A stretch of 64,000 nucleotides of DNA from Polytrichum commune (taxonomy: Eukaryota; Streptophyta; Polytrichopsida; Polytrichales; Polytrichaceae), in NCBI GenBank assembly GCA_950295325.1, contig OX485809.1, positions 38,531,081 to 38,595,080 of the forward strand. Direction: 5' to 3'. Shown here piece after piece: positions 38,522 through 48,924 of this stretch (position 1 is the first letter of the stretch; the number at the start of each line of letters is the position of its first letter). The position numbers were made by a program, and so were the translations under genes. The notes beneath the pieces are model-generated. The model saw only the letters and a program-made list of their open reading frames with translations, was not told the DNA's origin and did not search any database.

Positions 38522-41500
38522 GGGCCAGTTTACACTACGGTGGAGAAGGCCTCCAGTCGGTCAAGAATGCTTGGCCAAGACATGGTTATATGAGGCAAAT
38601 GGTGGATGTGCCGGAGAAGAATTAAAGGCAATAAAATATTTCTTAAGGAGTCTTGACCGGTTGAAGTCTAAACACCTAGAGGAGAAGTTTAGCGGAGAAG
38701 TCCACCGGTGAAGAGAAGCTCACCTAATGGTGAAGATTTTTTGTGATAAAAAACCATAATTCTCTACATTCACATTGTATCAAAAGATTTCAACAAGAAT
38801 TGTGTTCATAAGAATTGTGTAATATAATGTTCAATTTTATTCAAAAGATAATGAAAATTGCCAAATTGCCAATTGTCAAGTTTGGCCCATGTAGGAATAA
38901 ATGTCTCCTTGGGTGTTTAAGAATGAAGAGGGGAAAACCCATACACATTGGACAAAGCACTACTCTTTGGTATTATTTAAGACATGTTCTCCTCTTAATC
39001 ATCCTCATCAATTCCTCTCTTCTTATCTTTGATCTTCAATCATGGATAATCGAAGAAGATCAAATTCCTTGCAAGTGGAGAAGGGTGTTGAACATAAGCC
39101 CTAAAAGCACTTCTTGGAAATTGCCTTGAGGGCTCAAAATAATTCTCACTACCAATGAGGTCATCCTCATCTTGGCTACTACCAAACTGAAATTGTGAGT
39201 AACCAGTCATTGCGAAAAAAAATTGCACAAATTTTTTTTTGCTAAGGAGCTACTACAGCAAAGAGAGCTGACTTAATCATGTCTTGATTAAATTCATGTT
39301 ACAATAGGTTATGTCAAACCTAGTGTAAAGTCATGTTATGTAAGGTAATAGACAACATACATCCCTGTTGGAATAGGGTCCTGATAATTTCATGGTATAG
39401 TTTTTATCATCTCTTCTAATTATATCCCTTACTCAAGTAGAGGTTGGGGTAATTTAGATGAGTGTTCATCACTTCCTATCTGCAGAATTAGTCATATACA
39501 ATAAGTTCTTCTGCCATACTCGAACCCACTGTCGTAGATAACGTCAAGCTTTTTCTACGTAAGTTCGGGGTTATTCAGATAACCTTTCACGTTCATCCAA
39601 CCACTCCTGATCCGGATATACAAGCATCTAAATATTGCTTTCTTCCCTGAGCTTGTTAATTCCTTGTAGGGTTACAGAGAGTATCCATAACGGGACCCCT
39701 ATTGTATTACGAAGTGAATAAGTTGATCAACAACTTACTGACTCACTGACCCAAACTCTCTTAAGAGGTTAAGTAAGATTACGCGTGGAACACCACTGAT
39801 CCCTTGCTGCAGGGTTTAATACAAGAACAAAGGACATTCTCTTGACTAATTTCGCACAAGCATACCCAAACTAATCTGCATAGGAACACTTCTTGTCATA
39901 TCGTTATTTTCAGTTTCTGAAGTTTGACCTTGAAATAACAAGGGTCGTAAGACTTCATAGGACTTTTATACATTATCCAGAGCTTCTTATCTCAAATGGT
40001 TTTTTATGACGAATCACTCATGCGGTAGCTGGTGATTCGCTTGACCTCGAAAGAGTGATCAGCGTTCCAGAGTCGTACCGCAGATCATCTACATATTTCT
40101 TCTCATAACACCGAAGCTTCTTCGACAGCTTTTTCCTCTTTTTGCTTAAGGTAGAACATATTTAAATGATAGGTTCTTAAATGGACCTTAAGAGTACTCA
40201 CAGTGTTTCTTTATAAGCCATCCTTCTGGATCTGTTTAAAGTTATACAGATCTTGTAAGTTCCTCACATAACATCTTACCTGGTATGCTCTAGTTTTATA
40301 TCAGAAGACTATGAGCATATACATATTATAAGGCAGTTTGTAAGACCTTTTTCACAGAGGCACTTATTGTGAACAGAACCTCTGAGACTATCCTTATTTA
40401 TGAAGTGCTTTCCTCCTGTATATTCTTCAGGTGTTCACTTCAAGAATTGTAGAGTTAAAACTTCTTCTACACTCTTTCATATAGTGGACAGTATCAATCA
40501 GCTAACTCTCGACTAGTCAGCAGAAATGAGTAAGGTTTGAATATAATCAAGAACTGCGTCTTCAGTGAGACATTCTGCTAACTTACTCTCATTTGGTTAG
40601 GTCAATAGAGTAAACTTAGAACATTGCTCATGCGATTACTCTCCAATCTGTTTTCTCAGCATACTCATCCCTTCGAATTATTGATAGAATCAGTAGACAG
40701 TCAGCATATGTGCATCAGGCAGAAAATCTTGATAGTAAAGTCATATCCTCGCAATAGAGGAGCAGTCTAACTGTAAATTATCTGCTGTATACGAGTTATA
40801 ACCATATGTTCATGTTATCTGGCTGTTTTTTCGCCATTCAACACTTACAGGTATCACCCATTTTATAGAGTATGTAAAAATTACTTGTCAAGTAAGAAAA
40901 TACTCATCATCAATCTTCTAAGTTTCAAAGAGAAATTGCTAGAAATTATGTGATGAGTGGACAATTTCTTCGCAAGGTGCGCAACACTTGTAGAAGAGGT
41001 CCTCACCTATGCCCATGCTCCCCACAAAAAAAGTTAGTAGAGCGTACAACAGGTGTCGACGGACCTCTTACTTGTTATCGATGTCAACAAGGCCATATCA
41101 CCTTTCTTGGAAATAAGTAATAAATATATATCATATTCTTGAATAATATGCAATATTCAATCAAGAATTGGAAGTATTCTTAAGTCATAGGTAAATTATC
41201 CCATGTATAATAAGTGTAGTCATTGCTTTGAAACAATTTCCGAATCCACACCTTGAAATCCTCTTGTGGTGAACTATTCTTGTTCATCCTGACAGTTTTT
41301 TGGGATTCAAGAACAGTGTGTAAAATGGTAATACAAGACCGGCACTACACTCAATATGTATCTGCGCTGTGTCAATGTGAAGCAAAGAGAGCTCAGACGG
41401 TCTCTGTGGCCAGCAGACGTTGCAACCTCACTTGCTCACAAGACTCTCAATAGTCTGTCTATCACGCTCAGTAGAGACTACTCACAGCGTAGTTCATAGG

Positions 41501-41658
41501 AGCAGCTATCTACAAGGGGTACTTCACGTAATTGAGGCGAGACTGTCAGGGATACTGTTCAGTCTGCGCTTCACAATTTTATACTGGTATTATTTTTTGA
41601 CGGGCAGCCCGCAAACATCTTTTGTGTGGAGCTCGTCGTTCTAAAATTTCAAGAAAAG

Positions 41659-41692
<34 letters not shown>

Positions 41693-42008
41693 CACCTTAG
41701 GTTTTGAAAAAAACCAGATCTGAAATCTACAGTCCAAATTTGTTTTTGAAAATAAATTTTTTATTGAGTTGGTCTTCTCCGGAGGAGGAGTTTCTTGTCC
41801 AGCCTCTTTTGGAAGCCCAACTCCCAAAAGTGCCGCCATGTAGGCGGCCATGTCATTTTATCATCCATGAGAAAAGTTCACCACCATTGTTTTCTTCACC
41901 TAGTGTAAACACCCACCGGTCAAGAGTTGCATTTTCGACCAATCACAATTGAGAAATGCCCTTTTTTTCATGACCGGTGGACTTCTCCACCGTAGTGTAA
42001 ACCGGCCC
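38522..42008. mobile_element. 3.5-kb terminal-inverted-repeat element without transposase
   Basis: The left end GGGCCAGTTTACACTACGGT is inverted at the right end, whose complement reads GGGCCGGTTTACACTACGGT; the match continues through GGAGAAG. Subterminal ACCGGT-containing motifs occur near both ends. Flanking triplets are TAA (38519-38521) and CAA (42009-42011), which could be a one-mismatch TWA target duplication. The GGGCC.GTTT end and a TAA target recall PIF/Harbinger elements. No transposase was recognised inside, so it is non-autonomous or carries unrelated sequence. Confidence 0.55.
41005..41119 (+). pseudogene. Possible gag zinc-knuckle remnant
   Basis: One frame reads PQKKLVERTTGVDGPLTCYR followed by CQQGHITFLGNK and a stop. 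The C-x2-C-x3-GH core is that of a retroelement CCHC knuckle, but the last cysteine is missing. Basic and Cys-rich sequence precedes it. No reverse transcriptase or long terminal repeats were found, so this is at most a decayed fragment inside the element 38522-42008. Confidence 0.25.
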
Positions 42009-42164
42009 CAACAATAGGTACATATTGTGCAAAAATCAAGCGTTTGTAAAATCCTAAACAGTTTGACCTAAATTTTCCAAGCTCTTTCTTTTCTTTTTAA
42101 ACACAAGAGGTGCTTAACTACCTAGCTTGTTTCCATCAAGTAGAGAGACGATTTCATGGCTGGG

Positions 42165-42240
42165 AATCAAACCGCCAACCACTCCTTTCTGTTTGGGTAC
42201 CTTTCCACTATCATCCGGTCGTTTAGGGTCATCTTGGACC
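42165..42240 (-). repeat. Dispersed SINE-like repeat, copy 2
   Basis: Matches 9535-9620. On the minus strand the segment has TGATAGTGGAAAGG followed about 40 bases later by GGTTTGATTCCC, close to a tRNA-type B box. The 3' limit is not clear. Confidence 0.4.
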
Positions 42241-42552
42241 AATTTCCAAGCTCTTGCAAGATGCGCCCTGAGACAAACGTGGGGAACAGAAGGTATGAAC
42301 CATCTCGAAATAGGAGGTGAATCACAGTACCCCATGCGCATATAGAATATTGTGTGTTCACACTGAACGAATACACGTGTACAGACATCATATGACATCT
42401 ATTACTTAAACACTGCAATGAGCAAGCTCATTTCAGATTTCCACCGATTCAAACGCTATCTTAAACAAACTTCAATCATCTGCCCATACATTGCCACATT
42501 TTGACAAAGTGCTAGAGAGGATTGAAGCTTTTGTAGCCAAGAAGCAAGACAA

Positions 42553-42768
42553 ATGGGTGGCTCCAGCAACCGAGCAAAGGCACTAGTTGTTGCCGCCATG
42601 GCAGCAGCTGTGGCGGCATCATGTCATGTTGGCGTGGCTACTGTGGAGGCGATAACCTATGGTTCTAGTTCCAATGCCGCACCCAGTGCTGGCTTGCTCA
42701 TGTGGCCTGCAGGAGGCCTGGTCATCTGCCTGGTGGTTACAGTTACTGCTGGCTTCCTAAGTTTATGA
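42553..42768 (+). CDS. Arabinogalactan-peptide-like small protein
   Basis: Intronless frame of 71 residues. Residues 1-33 look like a signal peptide with an Ala-rich core and a likely cut after VEA. The mature peptide is very short (ITYGSSSNAAPSAG), with an AP/SAG core that could be hydroxyproline-glycosylated. A hydrophobic C-terminus (GGLVICLVVTVTAGFLSL) follows and could serve as a GPI-attachment signal or a membrane span. This layout is that of plant AG peptides, which sit at the outer plasma membrane. A paralogue with a broken frame lies 1.9 kb downstream. Confidence 0.6.
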   Translation: MGGSSNRAKALVVAAMAAAVAASCHVGVATVEAITYGSSSNAAPSAGLLMWPAGGLVICLVVTVTAGFLSL

Positions 42769-44484
42769 TCAGATTTTGCGTTGCATAATTTCGTGGATGT
42801 CATCAGTTTGTCAGATTTTTTCCTTACATCAGATTTAAAGCTCACCTTTTCAGAATTACTGATCTCTGAATCCTGAAAGCAAGGCACCATGCGTGTACCA
42901 TGTAATGCAATAAATGAAAAGTACGTAAACTGGTAATGCATGCGTCCTGAAAGTGCATGAGTATGATTTATAGAGAGATGGGATGTTCGTTTTTCATGTT
43001 CTCAAATTTGTAATTGGGACTGTCAAATGTTTCCTGTGCTGTTTAGGTTGTTTTTTCCATTCATTCTCGATCTCAGCCTGAATACAGACCATTATACCTG
43101 GTTTCATTAGTGGTCATTAAGCGCTGTCAGATGCCTAAGGAGTAGTGTCCCATGCCACTTCAAACTATTTTAGCAGTGTCAACTGACCTTTTTTGTAGTG
43201 AGCAGTGACCATTTTGTTTGCATGACCACGAAATTCCCATAGTGATGCCTCGACCTTGGAAGTTAACATATGATTGTGGAAAATGATAATTTCATACTCC
43301 ATTCTTGAGCCTTGTATATATAGTCACATCCAGCATGCAGTCATGCAAAATGCACTAGACTCCATCCAGGGTAAAGCTAGGTACCACATCTTGGTGTTCT
43401 GAAACCGAAGTGCTGTAAATACCGTTTATGTGTGATTTCTTTGAAGATCTGATTTTCAGGATAATGGTGGCACTTTGTTATGGCATTCTGCAAGCTCACT
43501 CATGAACCTCCTCACTAAACCACGTGGCTTAAGAAAATTAGCAGGGATGTCACCTCTTCTTTGCCAGCACGGCTAGGAAGCTTGTGGGATGTGAAATGCC
43601 AAGAAATAAAGTAAAGATTGTTAACATCCTCTCCAAAGTATCAATTCTTGTCCCTAATGCAGCTGGATGAATAGCACACGATCAGGAGGAGGAGAAACTT
43701 GAAACATATTTCTGCACTATGGGCTGTCAATTCTGGTGTTTGCTTCTCCGAGAGTTTGGAAGGTGACTTACGAAGGTAGGAACTGCCCTGAACAAAAAGA
43801 GCATGCACACTTGTTGCCAATGCATCTTCGCTCCTCCATCTTCATCTCGCTGTTGTACTAAAATGGAATCCATGTGGTCAAACACATCTGAAAGTATAAA
43901 CCAGCTCACTAGCACTTGGTCGGTCTGCCTATTTTCAGTTCCTCCTCACCTGCAAGTAGTGGTGGAGGGTGGAGGATGGAGGTGTCCATGTGCACACCTT
44001 TCTCTTTGGGAGCGATCGCTGGTGAAGGCATCAAGAATTTGGCCTCTTCCATGTGAAACTCGTACTCATCCCTTCTTTCGGTCATTTCGGAATCCCTACA
44101 ATCCATCCCCGAAATTTACCAAGACGAAACTTCCAAGCACATACACCCATGAGCTTGCTCGTGATCTGCACAAAGTATGAACAGAATATAAGACACCTTA
44201 AAATAGGCGACGTATCTCACTGCACAGAGCGTTCACACGGGAGACACATCAATCAGCCTCTCCCATCGGCTTTCTATGCTTCATGGGCGTAAGTAATAAG
44301 ACGGATTGATTGTAATATCACATGTATGCAAATTCTTCATTGTCCACCGATTATGGCAGAGAGGAAAGATCTGAAGAGCCCTTCTTCATTTTGAGGTTCC
44401 AACTGGTTGTCAAGTGCCTCATCGTCGCTCTTGCAATCGACTTTGACAATTTGACGAAGAACAGAAACAGCATACGTACCATCG
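42769..44484. other. Intergenic DNA between the two AG-peptide-like copies
   Basis: No gene is supported. Short frames near 43727-44292 lack motifs. Confidence 0.45.
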
Positions 44485-44702
44485 ATGGATGACCGCTGTC
44501 ATTCGGCCAGGATTTTTGTCATGGCTGCAGCCATTTTGGCATGTGTAGGCGTGGCTATGGTGGAAGCGCAAGGCTATGCTGGTGGGAATACTCCGCTGCT
44601 CCCAGTGGTCCTGGTTCCAGTACATTCAGTGCTGGGTGGCTGTGCCCAGCCTCGCTGCTTGTGAGCCTTGTTGCATATTCCACTGCCTTTCTCCATTTGT
44701 GA
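44485..44702 (+). pseudogene. Frameshifted paralogue of the AG-peptide-like gene
   Basis: The first part reads as a signal peptide (FVMAAAILACVGVAMVEAQG) followed by YAGGNTP. In another frame the sequence continues as APSGPGSSTFSAGW, then a hydrophobic tail ending in AFLHL and TGA. The two parts together match the layout of 42553-42768: signal, short AP/S-rich peptide, hydrophobic tail. A one-base length change around 44592-44600 separates the frames. It is either a pseudogene or a sequence error. No intron fits between the parts. Confidence 0.5.
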
Positions 44703-44789
44703 TCAAGACCATCATTTTTCCAGTCGGAATCTGCCGGCATCTCATGGGCCACGTCGCAATAGTGCAGACTGGTTGTGTGATGAATTTAT

Positions 44790-45205
44790 GGAAACAGAGT
44801 GTGTACAGAATACAAAGTGATAGGGGAATCTGAGTTAGAGAGGGCAATGACTTTGTCACTGGTGGTAGAGCGAAGAGGCGCTGTATGGACATCACTTGAT
44901 GAATCCTTTTGGCAATGGATTTGTTCTATGGGTTGCAATAAATGGGTTTAGTGCAAATGGAAATTATGCATCCTACATTGTCTACTTGCATCCAACAATG
45001 GTTGTGAAATAAAAATTACGAAAACAGAGTGTGTACAGGAAATGACAGGGGAATCTGAGTGATGACTTAGTCACCGATGGCAGATCCAAGAGGCGATGTT
45101 TGGCTAATACTTAACGATTCCTGATGGCAACGTATCTGTTCTATGAGTTGCAATAAATGGATTTCGTGCAAAACGAAATGCATTCTACATTGGCTACTCA
45201 AGTAG
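44790..45205. repeat. Tandem duplication, period about 231 bp
   Basis: Copy 1 starts at about 44790 and copy 2 at about 45020. Shared blocks in the same order include AAACAGAGTGTGTACAG, GGGGAATCTGAGT, AAGAGGCG.TGT and GTTGCAATAAATGG. The copies have diverged by substitutions and small gaps. The unit is non-coding. Confidence 0.7.
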
Positions 45206-45985
45206 AAGTTTTTTCTGTGGTGCATTGATTTATTTAACTGGTCTTGACCGATTTTCTCATCCATTGATGGACATAGATTTGTCTCACATTGTTTTGTTCT
45301 GTTTCATTCCAGTAAGCTATGCACTGTGCAGTGTCCGACATTGTAGAAATTTTTCGTACATAGTATCTTCCAGATCATGCGATGATTGTTTGTTTAAGCA
45401 CAGGAAGATTCTGCAACCTTTGCTTCTTCACGTACATCTCAAAATTTTCCAGATTTCGGTTTCTGGAAATCCAAACTACGAACATATTCTAGGATTTCAA
45501 GTCGAAATACGAGGGTGAAAAAAATGTTCTGCACTATTGATGAGTGCCGCAAAACCTTGCATTGATTCTTCATAGCACATTGCTTTTCATACGATAACGA
45601 TCTACAATCGTCTAAAACATTAAAACAACGTACATGTTGACTGGCCTGCTTCGAACGAAACTGCCATAATCTGGGATTGTACGGAAAGAAATGATAATGA
45701 GGATTCCTCTGAATCTAATTCTTCTGATTGGAGCAGCATAAATAGATCGTAGAGAGAGGGAGCAAAGAGATAAGATGGCTCAGCAGACAGATGGAAGTAT
45801 AAAAGACTCCCGCATTGCTCATGCAACGGTAACTTTGTCCCGCACTGAAGATCAGAAACACTCGCAAAATCAAGAACAGAGGAATCTATTGACCTAGAGC
45901 AACTTGGGCGTCGTGTCGAAAGTGTGGGCCACTCTCATCAAGGACTGGGCAGGAATGTCAGCTCTGAGCTTAGTGGTCTTTGGTT
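45206..45985. other. Intergenic DNA; 3' flank of the first SET gene
   Basis: No gene is seen. The 3' UTR of the minus-strand SET gene ending at 45986 must lie here. Confidence 0.5.
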
Positions 45986-48358
45986 TTAGGGAAGATCCCC
46001 AGAGAAGTCAGGCACAGCCCCTGGGAGTCGCAATAAGCCAAACCATGCAAATGGCCATTTGTTGCCGTATGACTTCGACTCAACCATCTTGACTTCGCTG
46101 TTATATCGAAAAGGAAAGTAGGTCAAGACATCCGAGAGGATGCATCTCACCACTTTCTCAGGCGGCCTCGTCTCACCAGACTCATCCTCGTACCTTTGTA
46201 ACAACTCCTGAGTACTAATACCTGACCACTTAAGTTTGAATGTCTGCATCTCCTGAGCACTGGGCTTTCTTAGCCTCAGATGCATCCAATATGCAAATAT
46301 ATGACTACTTTGGGAGGGATATATTGATCGAGACTCATCCCTGCCACTAATGGTACCCTCGAGCCATGACATAACCCTTTGTCTCTCGGCAGATGTCATA
46401 AACCCTCCTGGCCATTGACTACAATCACTGGGAATTGGCTCAAGTGGTCTCATCATAGGCTGCTGTGGACGAACTTTTCGAAGCACAGGCAGCTCATAGG
46501 GAGCGCATGGAAATGGTGGTCGAGGGCGATAGACTACATGCACACCTTTCATGTTATGGCTGCCTGCAGGTCGCCATGGTGGCTTATAGTATGGATACAA
46601 GGGTTGCACACCGCAGGCAAAAGCAAGGGAGAGTGGAAGGGAATCAGGAGCTCGTCTACGCAGGTTTCTCTTCACCCTTCGCACATCCATGCGGTCCCAC
46701 CCATAACAAAACATACTGGCTTGAGAAGTAGAACGCTTTAATATAGGTTTTGGAATGAATTGTAGAAGGACGAACCTCTTCGCTTGCTTTCCAGCCTCTG
46801 TAATCCCGGCTTCAATGATGGCCTTCCTAGCTTTTACAACAGCCATCTGTATACGTTCACATGTCACTTGCAGGGCGTCATTCTTCTCTTGGCGTCTCGC
46901 AAGCTTCAGGTCTTGATCTTCTGTCTGTGCACCCGTTTCTCGTTCACAATCTAGAAGCTCCGCCTGAACACGCAGAAACTCCTCCTCCAGTTTATGTTGG
47001 AATATAAGCCTCTGGTACCTCTCCACATAGTGTTGGATGCTGTTCTTCATAAAATCACTCAAGGGATCGGCTATTAGACCTCGACAATAGATTGATCGGC
47101 AAAAGCAGAGCTCTGCATTTGCTCCATTTTGGAGACCGGTCCATCTGCACTATAATAAGTACACAGAAGTCATTGTACTGCATGAAGGTATCAACGACGG
47201 ATTTGACATTTTATCGTCACACGAATGCACTCTCTTTGTTGGAAATCTACATGGTTAGTATAACAAATTGACATGCTGTGTCTAATTTCAATTCGAACAC
47301 ACAAATAGCTCGAGGTCAATTTACAACTGGATTTAGGACCCACTTGTAGTCAAATGTGAGAGCCTCCTTTGACATGGTTCTCCGCAGAGTCCTACCCACA
47401 CAGTAAACCCTGCCGTTTGACCAACTGCATGTTACAACCCGTTAGTGCCAGAGCACATTGATGGCTGACAGGCTCGATAAGTGAGTGGCATAACCTTACC
47501 TTAACAACCGCAAGATCAATGATCTGCTGTTACATTGCTCTGTGGCGAAACTCGCACTAGCTCATTCTTTATTTCAGTCACTAGTGTGGGGCATTCAGCT
47601 TCTGCAGATAAAACTCTTAAGAGTTTCAAGAATGTTATATTTGGAGATATGTCTTTGCATGATAAGGTCAGATACAGTTTTAGGGAAGCTCACCATGGGC
47701 CGACAGCAACATTGGGATCGCAACTATGGTTTGCCATTCTAGAGAAATGGGTGAATGGATCCACCACATATGTCACCTCACCTGGAATTCCAGGTAAATT
47801 CGTGCTGGACCCTGGCCACGAAACCAAAATTGCATAGTGCTGGTGACAGGGACAGTGTTCCACAACCTGCTGGAATTGGAACTCGCTCATTACGTGACCA
47901 CAAACTACGAATGCCAATTTCTGATATGGGAGATCATCAACGGTGTACAGCTCTCTTCCGAGCGCTCCATTTCTCACATCCAAATTTGGTAGAGTGGCAA
48001 AACTGTTGCAGCAAAACCCATGGCAAAGGCACTCAAACCCACAGATCTTCATTGCAGTGCGGCACGAACACGTATCAGAACATGTCTCCAATCCTAACAC
48101 ATGGCAGTTACACCTGTATCTTGCCATTGCTCTATTCAAATTATCGCCTGCCATGCACAATTCGTAGTTTCCAGTGAGGTTTTCATCAACAGACGCACTC
48201 ACTATCCGCGAAACACCTGCCTCAAGATACATCATCTCTAGTTTGCGACAATGTGCCTTGCTCATATATTTTCTTCTGGTTCCTATCTTCTCCTGATCAG
48301 GATTTCTTTTGAAAGCTGGGCAGTCTATCTCACCAAATGTTACTCTGGCCGCACCCAT
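45986..48358 (-). CDS. CXC-SET-postSET protein, paralogue A, with a long C-terminal region
   Basis: Putative lysine methyltransferase. Exons 48358-47694, 47424-47344 and 47144-45986 join in phase (Cys split TG|T, Lys split AA|A) to 634 residues. Residues 83-120 are a Cys cluster with spacing C-x3-C-x-C-x6-C-x3-C-x-C-x3-C-x-N-x-F, as in the first half of the CXC domain of E(z)/CLF proteins. The SET domain spans about 125-250: NGALGRELYT at the cofactor loop, NHSCDPN at 210-216, and EALTFDYKW at its end. A post-SET motif C-x-C-x4-C-RG follows (Cys 262, 264, 269). Then come a charged coiled-coil-like stretch (about 285-365) and a Pro/Arg-rich tail of about 270 residues without a known domain. 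SET-N is unusual: VVCG stands where YxGE is typical. The N-terminus is the first ATG of the exon; an upstream exon is possible. Its tandem paralogue lies 570 bp upstream. Confidence 0.75.
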
Positions 48359-48924
48359 AGTGAGGACTCCGGACTTCTTTCACCACAGGATCTGGTTCTG
48401 TTGTTATCCTTCCTTTATTCCCTGTTTCGGAGTGTGCATGTCGAATTTCCTATCCTTCATATATATGCCTTGTCCCAGTACTAGTTGCTCATTCTGAAGA
48501 ATGTTAAGGAATATTGATCAAATATTTGCAAGAGCCTCATACCGGGAAATGATTCTCTTTCCATCCTGATGTACAGGAGTTACTCGTCAGTGAATCCTTC
48601 GAAGGCATTGACGCATGCCCTTTCAATTATGCTCTTTCAGAGCTCGCACCCTTTCAATTGAACTTAATTTCTCGTAAAGTATCACTGCATTCAGGTCTGA
48701 TCGTGGGCTATGCTTGCGGCTATCCTGTCCCTTGACAAACTCAACCTTCTCAAGCGCCAGTGGAGCAGACTCCCATCTCCTTTACACGTTAGAGACCCAA
48801 AACCAAAAGTGAACTGCACCCTCAGGTTGCGGATGTGTAATTGTGAGCCTCTTGGGGCTTCCATCCACCTGAGCAAAATAAGGTCGTCTCTTTTCGCTTC
48901 CAAGTAACAAGACTTTGTTAAGAT
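48359..48924. other. Spacer between the two SET genes
   Basis: Holds the promoter or leader of paralogue A and the 3' end of paralogue B. A 70-codon minus-strand frame at 48691-48903 could be an extra 5' exon, but shows no domain and has no counterpart in paralogue B. Confidence 0.4.

Noticed and set aside
48691-48903. Minus-strand frame between the SET genes as an N-terminal exon
   Set aside because: No counterpart in paralogue B, no domain and no clear donor; left as spacer.
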